Shown here one piece after another: positions 59,196 to 64,000 of a stretch of 64,000 nt of DNA; position 1 is the first letter of the stretch, and every line of letters begins with the position of its first letter. This stretch comes from JBNKEI01 sp050288705 (GTDB lineage: Bacteria; Myxococcota; Myxococcia; Myxococcales; UBA5297). Where the stretch lies: assembly GCA_050288705.1 (NCBI GenBank), contig JBNKEI010000111.1, positions 6,291 to 70,290 of the forward strand, written 5' to 3'. The position numbers and the translations under genes are program-made. The notes beneath the pieces are model-generated. The model was not told the origin of the DNA and made no database searches. It saw only the letters and a program-made list of their open reading frames with translations.

Positions 59196-60479
59196 CTAAT
59201 GAAAAAACTTTTCTCTTGCTTTATCTAATTGCTTGCGAATGTTTTTCTCCGTAGGGCCTACTGCGCACAAATATAAATTTTGCCTGGAAAAAACTTTTTG
59301 CGCTACCTTTTGAATTTCTTGCGCAGTTACTTTTTCCAAGCGCTCGATTCTTTCTTCATAAGGTTCAGGAATTCGAAACAGTTCCGTTCCGCCGTACCAG
59401 CCAGCCAAAGAATTAAGGTCATCGAGCATAAATTCAAGTCCCATACGTTGCTTGCGCTTAATTCGAGCCAATTCTTGCTCATCGACTGGTTGATCGCGTA
59501 AGCGGTTTAGAAGATTGGCGATTTCTTCAATGAGAGAAATAGCCTTAGCCGGGGTGCAGGAAGCTTCAATTTCAAACACTGCAGTATCTACAAAAGTGTC
59601 GATGCCAGCATGAACTGAATAGGCTAGACCTCGCTTCTCCACCACATAAAGAGGAAGCCAAGAGGTTAAACCATCGTCCAACAAGGCTCGCAAAAGCAGT
59701 AAAGCCAAGTAATCGGGATGATTTTCGGTCGGGCAAGGAAAACTCAACATTATCTCGGTTTGGCTTTCTTGATGGGGGACAAACCAAACGGGATTCCGGT
59801 TGGTTGGTAGGGAAGGAGGAAGCTCTTTGATCGGCGCACCTGAAGAAAGCTTGCCTAGTGTATGTTCAGTTGCTTCAAGTACTTGCGAGTGTTTCAACGG
59901 GCCAGCGACACAAACCACCATGTTCTGAGCTACGTAGTAGGATTGATGGTGCTTTTGTAAGTCATCTCTGGTGAGAGAACGGATGATAGAAGGAGTGCCC
60001 GCGATTTTGAAAGCCAAGGGGTGCTCACCAAAAATCTGCATTTTGGAAAGGTTACCCAAATCAATGTCTCGGCCACGATGATCTACTTCATCCATCATCT
60101 CTTCTAGAATTATTTCTCTTTCAATCTCCATTTTGGCTAAAAGAGGAAAGCTGAGCATGTCGCCGAGTACCGCAAAAGCTGTACTTAAATGGCGAGGATG
60201 TACCGGAGTGTAGTATAGACTCTGATCTCTCATGGTAATGCCATTGAGATCACCTCCTGCATCTTCCATAATTCCATTCATTTCTACAGTATTGGGAAAA
60301 TGCTGGCTTCCTCGAAAAAACATGTGTTCCAGAAAATGGGAAACGCCATTATTGGCGGGTGTTTCGTGGCGAGAGCCACACCGTACATAAATAGCTAGAA
60401 GCGCGGAATGCAGGTGAGGGACTTCTAAGGTAATTACTCGTAGGCCGTTAGAAAGAAGATTTCGATGCGCGGTATACAC
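59196..60479 (-). CDS. M16 family zinc peptidase
   Basis: VSHFLEHMFFRGSQ is the inverted zinc motif HxxEH, and EREIILEEM downstream carries the third ligand Glu. NGLRVITLEVPHLHSALLAIYVRCGSRHE starts the first half and RGLAYSVHAGIDTFVDTAVFEI is the R-Y substrate-binding region of the second. This is the processing-peptidase-like bacterial form (427 residues) that likely needs to dimerise. No signal peptide is visible, so it is probably cytoplasmic and degrades peptides. A histidine kinase gene lies upstream on the same strand. Confidence 0.9.
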   Translation of the reverse strand: MYTAHRNLLSNGLRVITLEVPHLHSALLAIYVRCGSRHETPANNGVSHFLEHMFFRGSQHFPNTVEMNGIMEDAGGDLNGITMRDQSLYYTPVHPRHLSTAFAVLGDMLSFPLLAKMEIEREIILEEMMDEVDHRGRDIDLGNLSKMQIFGEHPLAFKIAGTPSIIRSLTRDDLQKHHQSYYVAQNMVVCVAGPLKHSQVLEATEHTLGKLSSGAPIKELPPSLPTNRNPVWFVPHQESQTEIMLSFPCPTENHPDYLALLLLRALLDDGLTSWLPLYVVEKRGLAYSVHAGIDTFVDTAVFEIEASCTPAKAISLIEEIANLLNRLRDQPVDEQELARIKRKQRMGLEFMLDDLNSLAGWYGGTELFRIPEPYEERIERLEKVTAQEIQKVAQKVFSRQNLYLCAVGPTEKNIRKQLDKAREKFFH

Positions 60480-60498
60480 GAACAGGTCTCTCGATAAC

Positions 60499-62094
60499 TC
60501 AAGTTATGGCGCGGCGAAGTCGGAGAAAAAAACGGGTTCCTTTTCCAAGCTCGCTTTCACAGCTAATTTCGCCTCCATGTTCATGAATGATCTGTTGCGT
60601 GAGTGCAAGTCCTAATCCAGTGCCTCTTTCTTTAGTGGAAAAGAAAGGGTCAAAAAGTTTACTTAGCTTTTCCGCAGGAATACCCGGGCCAGTATCGCTA
60701 ACTGAAATTTCAACATGAGTGACCAAAGGTCGGGTTTCAACTCGCACTGTGCCGCCGTGCACCATAGCTTCGCGGCTATTGCGTAGCAGGTTCATGAGAG
60801 CTTGGCGAATTTGCCCAGCATCACCAACAATTGCAGGGCACTGGGGAGCTAAAGATTTTTCCATGCGCACTCCGGCGCGCGCTAGTTCTTCTTCCAAAAA
60901 ATCAAGCAATGACTCCATCATGGCATTAGGGTCCAAAGCCACTAGTACCGGCTTAGGAAAACGTGCGAAAGCTAAGTATTGCTCGGTAATTTCGGTTAAT
61001 CGGTCGGCCTCTCTTACGATAGAGGCTACCAACTGCTGGGTTTCTTCTTTTTGTGCGGGATTGGCAAAATGTGCATTAACTATGACTTCTTCCAGCATCT
61101 CCGCATTAAGCCCTAAAGAGCAAAGAGGATTGCGTATTTCGTGAGTGATCTGGGCACTGATTCTTCCAATGGCCGCCAATCTTTCCGCACGCACGAGGGC
61201 CTGCTGTTTTTCATCGAGCTGACTTTGGCGTTCTCTCAAGGCTTTGGCCATGGCGTTGAATTCCCTTGCTAGTATTCCAATTTCATTCTTGGCAGTTAGT
61301 GGAACCTGAGCAGAAAAATCGCCCATCCCAATGCGAGTTACTCCCGAGGTGAGAGTATGAATGGGAGCTAAAAGTCGTCCTCCTGCAAAGGTGGCTAATA
61401 GAGCCAAGGCAATAGCCATTAGTGACAAAGCAACAATAGTCCAGACGCTTTGTCTTTCCATTTTTTCAGCACTACGCACTCGGTCCGCCACTCTTTGGTC
61501 TAGCATTATATTGAGAACCTTAATTTCGCGATCGATGCGCTGCTCTAAAGAAGATACTCTGCGAACCGGTAAAGAGCTGCGACTTAGTTTTTCTGATTGC
61601 TGGAGCAAAATAAAAAGACTTTGGTAAGCTCTTTCATATTCCTCATAAAAATCGGAAAGATCGCCTAAGCGCGAATGAATATTGTCTAAAAAATGACGTT
61701 CTGAAACTGGGGCGTTATTGCGATGTTTTTTTAATATATCTGCGGTGGAAGCAATTTTTTTCCGAATGATTATTGGGAAATACATTCGAGCAAGTTTTGC
61801 TAAGGTTCGTCTGATTTCTGGTTGTTTCTCTTCCAATAGGCGGTTGCTGTCTCGAAGGCGGTTTTGGTGAAAGCTTTCGATTTGCGCTACTGCTTTAGCA
61901 AGTGGAAGGTATCCGGATGAGACTAGTCTGATTTCTCGTCCAATAGAATGAAGAGCTACTAGACTGTAGATAGAAACAGAGCTGAATGTGAACAATACAA
62001 CCCCGTATCCTAAAAAAATACGCTTGGCCAGCGTCCAAGAAACCGGGTCAGACGTGGTATTACTGGCAGTCATTAATTTAGACTTGCGCATCAT
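60499..62094 (-). CDS. HAMP-domain sensor histidine kinase
   Basis: Two membrane helices (RIFLGYGVVLFTFSSVSIYSLVAL and VWTIVALSLMAIALALLATF) flank a helical sensor domain of about 160 residues. HAMP (GGRLLAPIHTLTSGVTRIGMGDFSAQV) follows, then a coiled linker, HisKA with His in ISAQITHEIRNPLCSLGLN, and the ATPase with NLLRNSREAM, SDTGPGIPAE and GTGLGLALTQQIIHEHGG. The start is ATG 62094 (or 62091); the longest frame to 62136 overlaps the start of the divergent gene. No regulator is adjacent. Close to NtrB/AtoS-type kinases. Confidence 0.9.
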   Translation of the reverse strand: MMRKSKLMTASNTTSDPVSWTLAKRIFLGYGVVLFTFSSVSIYSLVALHSIGREIRLVSSGYLPLAKAVAQIESFHQNRLRDSNRLLEEKQPEIRRTLAKLARMYFPIIIRKKIASTADILKKHRNNAPVSERHFLDNIHSRLGDLSDFYEEYERAYQSLFILLQQSEKLSRSSLPVRRVSSLEQRIDREIKVLNIMLDQRVADRVRSAEKMERQSVWTIVALSLMAIALALLATFAGGRLLAPIHTLTSGVTRIGMGDFSAQVPLTAKNEIGILAREFNAMAKALRERQSQLDEKQQALVRAERLAAIGRISAQITHEIRNPLCSLGLNAEMLEEVIVNAHFANPAQKEETQQLVASIVREADRLTEITEQYLAFARFPKPVLVALDPNAMMESLLDFLEEELARAGVRMEKSLAPQCPAIVGDAGQIRQALMNLLRNSREAMVHGGTVRVETRPLVTHVEISVSDTGPGIPAEKLSKLFDPFFSTKERGTGLGLALTQQIIHEHGGEISCESELGKGTRFFLRLRRAIT

Positions 62095-62129
62095 TGGAGC
62101 TTGTAACACCTTAAAAAAAGGAGGCAAAC

Positions 62130-62549
62130 ATGGCAAGCAAATCTTTTATAAATTATTTCAATGAGCAACCGAGAATGGGTGCGTTAAGCACTTCCAATAA
62201 ACAGGGCAGTCTTGATTCCGCAATTATCGCCTCCCGTATGATCGACGAAGAAACGTTAGTGGTGGGACTAGGAAACAATCGTACCTATTCTTACCTGCGG
62301 GAGAACCCTCGAGCGGTGTACACTGTAGTTCAGACGGGAGATAATACTGGGGAATGGAAGGGTGTGCGTGTGTATCTAATCGTCAAAGAATCGGTTACTT
62401 CTGGTGAAATGTTAGAACGTATTCGTCACGAGTATGCCGAGGCTGCTGGCGAGCAGGTGGCACAGATGATTCACGCAGCAGTTTCTTTTCAAATAGAAGA
62501 GATAAGACCGTTGGTCGATCATGGTCAAGGTTGGGAACAATCAGTTTAG
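62130..62549 (+). CDS. Pyridoxamine 5'-phosphate oxidase-like (split-barrel) protein
   Basis: A 139-residue flavin-type split barrel: PRMGALSTSNKQGSLDSAIIASRMIDEETLVVGLGNNRTYSYLRENPRAVYTVVQTG, then WKGVRVYLIVKE. A perfect AGGAGG ribosome site lies before the ATG. Members bind FMN or F420 and many are uncharacterised reductases; it is too short for the genuine PdxH enzyme. It diverges from the kinase gene. Confidence 0.85.
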   Translation: MASKSFINYFNEQPRMGALSTSNKQGSLDSAIIASRMIDEETLVVGLGNNRTYSYLRENPRAVYTVVQTGDNTGEWKGVRVYLIVKESVTSGEMLERIRHEYAEAAGEQVAQMIHAAVSFQIEEIRPLVDHGQGWEQSV

Positions 62550-62582
62550 TATGGTTGATAATGTTGAATACATACAGTTTAT

Positions 62583-63026
62583 TCACCACCAAATGAATCT
62601 TCTGGTTTTCTCGTCTTTTTCCTTTTGTTTTTTCTCGAATAGGCTGCGTTTTTTCGCTGTTGATAAGGGAGCTAGTTGTTGCTGATTAGTAATGGATTCA
62701 GCAATTTTACGGCTTATTGCAGAACAAGAGAGGAGTAGTAAATGCTGATTAATTGTTTTCGAACAAAGAAAGACCAGAAAGGCGTGATCGATTGGCTTGA
62801 CGATGATGCGTGATTTCTCGCAGCGCAAATCAAGCACTCCCATGGGGCCGGTTACTGTTTCTAACCCTACTAAACTATCTGCTAAAAACGTGGCCGCTTC
62901 CTGCATTATTTCTTTTTCGACAGATTGAAACAGGGAATGGGTTGCAACGATTTGGCCTTGGGAGTTGCAAACCATACTCCCTATTACTCCAGGAATTGAG
63001 TTTAGCTGGACTAGTAAACTGTCCAT
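62583..63026 (-). CDS. Roadblock/LC7 domain protein
   Basis: MDSLLVQLNSIPGVIGSMVCNSQGQIVATH is the start of a Roadblock domain; residues 1-110 cover it, and a Lys/Glu-rich tail (KKRSLFEKKQKEKDEKTRRFIWW) ends the protein. In myxobacteria MglB, a Roadblock protein, activates the small GTPase MglA; no GTPase gene is in the window. It follows the PATAN-Roadblock gene by eight bases, so the two are likely partners. Confidence 0.82.
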   Translation of the reverse strand: MDSLLVQLNSIPGVIGSMVCNSQGQIVATHSLFQSVEKEIMQEAATFLADSLVGLETVTGPMGVLDLRCEKSRIIVKPIDHAFLVFLCSKTINQHLLLLSCSAISRKIAESITNQQQLAPLSTAKKRSLFEKKQKEKDEKTRRFIWW

Positions 63027-63034
63027 ATGTTCTC

Positions 63035-63730
63035 CTACGGGTTCCCGGAAAGAATTTTACGGATTTCTGAATCAACAATACCTATTTGAGAATCTCCGCT
63101 CACCGACACGCTCAAATAGTGACTTTTAGACGAATATAGTAATAGATGTTTGCGTGTACCTTGTATGGAAACAAACAAAACCTCTCCAGCTCGAAAAATC
63201 GAACTCAAACGATTGCTCATCATTGCTAGGTAAGATGCCTGGCCAGCAAGTTCCTCGGTGGCAAAACCATCGTTCACTATCGGTACGCCATCTTTGGTTT
63301 GAAGTGTCGAGTGAATAACTCCCGGAACGCGCTTTAGTCTCTTTATAATACTATTTGCGGTTACTGTTATTGGCTTATACACTGCAGTATCAGGTTTGGG
63401 GGGATAGTTGTCTAAGCTAACCAGTGCAATTATCTCTTTGATGTTTTTATGAATCGTGTGACTGGTAGTGGTAACATTGAATTGAATGTTAAAATGTCCT
63501 GTATGCCAATCAAGTATATTTTGGAGCGCTTCTTCGCCTATTGTTTTGCCTTGCTCGGCGTGAACAATATTTCCATCGCGAAAAAAAAGCAAACCAGAAA
63601 GATTGCGGTTCTGAACTGCAATGCATCCTGAAAAACAATTTAAGCTATGAAGCTGTATAACTCCGCGCAAGCTATGACCAGATATAGTCCCTTCTGTTCC
63701 CGTATACGAACTCTGAGCACTTGATGCCAT
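63035..63730 (-). CDS. PATAN (DUF4388)-Roadblock protein
   Basis: Residues about 18-105 form a PATAN/DUF4388 domain: HSLRGVIQLHSLNCFSGCIAVQNRNLSGLLFFRDGNIVHAEQGKTIGEEALQNILDW. Residues about 120-231 form a Roadblock-like domain (ANSIIKRLKRVPGVIHSTLQTKDGVPIVNDG). PATAN domains are common in deltaproteobacterial signalling and motility regulators and are thought to mediate protein contacts. The gene pair at this edge may continue upstream beyond the window only through its promoter. Confidence 0.82.
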   Translation of the reverse strand: MASSAQSSYTGTEGTISGHSLRGVIQLHSLNCFSGCIAVQNRNLSGLLFFRDGNIVHAEQGKTIGEEALQNILDWHTGHFNIQFNVTTTSHTIHKNIKEIIALVSLDNYPPKPDTAVYKPITVTANSIIKRLKRVPGVIHSTLQTKDGVPIVNDGFATEELAGQASYLAMMSNRLSSIFRAGEVLFVSIQGTRKHLLLYSSKSHYLSVSVSGDSQIGIVDSEIRKILSGNP

Positions 63731-64000
63731 TTATTTGCTCTCCTCGTTTCTTCTCAGCAGCCCCTAAATAGTGCATGGTAATGAATTTCTGCAGCCCTAA
63801 TGTGGCACAAATACTGTAGAGAAGCACAAAAAAATGTAAAACTATTTTATCCGACATAGACAGCAAACGCAATAGGTTGACGTACATTTTCATGCTTGTC
63901 TATCAAACGCCCGTCAACGGTCGTAATTTGCGTTAGATCTCTCGACTTCAGGCCAAACGGCCTTACGCTCGAAATTGAACGGAACTCGGTCATCCCGAGC
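63731..64000. other. Right-edge intergenic region
   Basis: No convincing gene is visible. It should contain the promoter for the PATAN-Roadblock pair; a 73-codon minus-strand frame across its left part looks like chance. Confidence 0.4.
63935..63974. repeat. Interrupted ATCTCTCGAC...CGCTCGAAAT repeat
   Basis: AGATCTCTCGACTT and CGCTCGAAATTG resemble the two arms of a dispersed bacterial repeat (usual form 'ATTTCTCGACT.CGCTCGAAAT'). Here a small hairpin, AGGCC-AAAC-GGCCT, lies between them. The last bases of the window (CGGTCATCCCGAGC) look like the start of another copy in the opposite direction. Confidence 0.45.

Noticed and set aside
63672..63893. 73-codon minus-strand frame overlapping the PATAN-Roadblock start
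   Set aside because: It overlaps a well-supported gene in another frame, has no ribosome site and no recognisable domain.

Overview
The window looks like a chromosomal segment of a Gram-negative bacterium of the old 'deltaproteobacterial' type (Myxococcota, Bdellovibrionota or a relative), with middling GC. The pointers are a PATAN/DUF4388-Roadblock protein beside a second Roadblock protein, a Hanks-type Ser/Thr kinase, an AgmX/PglI-like periplasmic protein, two small proteins of a kind I associate with myxobacteria, a fused TssB-TssC sheath protein, RimO, lysylphosphatidylglycerol-synthase-type membrane proteins and an archaeal/yeast-type aspartate-semialdehyde dehydrogenase. This placement is inference; there is no rRNA to settle it, only one tRNA (Cys).

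Layout. 1-9.7 kb: a surface polysaccharide locus (heparinase II/III-like enzyme cut by the window edge, fused alcohol dehydrogenase/Gfo-Idh-MocA oxidoreductase, CapK-like adenylate ligase, two GT4 glycosyltransferases, a putative GT-D glycosyltransferase). It is full of short palindromic repeats and carries a DUF559 nuclease-like gene bracketed by them. 9.8-15.2 kb: orphan OmpR regulator, RNase HII, PilZ protein, B12-type radical SAM protein, WecB/TagA glycosyltransferase and SpoIIM-like membrane protein. 15.3-25.5 kb: a patchwork with a Fic C-terminal fragment, a TssB-TssC fusion, asd-coaE, a nucleotidyltransferase/phosphoesterase pair, an NleD-like M91 metalloprotease, trpS-rimO, a truncated lipoprotein-like ORF and a coiled-coil protein.

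25.6-33.4 kb (minus strand): an operon-like run encoding an NAD-linked trimeric [FeFe] hydrogenase (HydC, HydB, HydA). It is followed without gaps by a protein that joins an H-cluster-like domain to a histidine kinase, then a lone receiver and a receiver-kinase hybrid. This reads as a hydrogenase with its own redox/H2-responsive phosphorelay. 33.8-42.5 kb: AI-2E-family permease, ribA, rnr, a kinase/TPR/conserved protein cluster, tRNA-Cys and small conserved genes.

42.7-51.2 kb: an arginine cluster argR-argG-(unknown P-loop protein)-argC-argD-argF'-argB-argH. Its carbamoyltransferase is of the N-acyl-ornithine type and carries Val at the position that separates acetyl- from succinyl-ornithine enzymes. 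51.2-64 kb: MaoC-like protein, bifunctional Rel, MutT, NadA, a 35-residue basic protein, small membrane and zinc-ribbon proteins, YacG, CpsB-like PHP phosphatase, a membrane flippase-like protein, M16 peptidase, a HAMP histidine kinase, a PNPOx-like protein and the Roadblock pair.

Two kinds of genome scarring stand out. One is a repeat family (core CCCTCTCCC..GGGAGAGGGTTAGGGTGAGGG) that enters coding sequences, supplies start and stop codons, and builds larger inverted-repeat elements. The other is a set of partial duplications of gene ends placed next to gene fragments (heparinase tail with a universal stress protein remnant; spoIIM head with a Fic remnant; M91 tail with a lipoprotein remnant). 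These suggest past single-crossover or duplication-mediated insertions.
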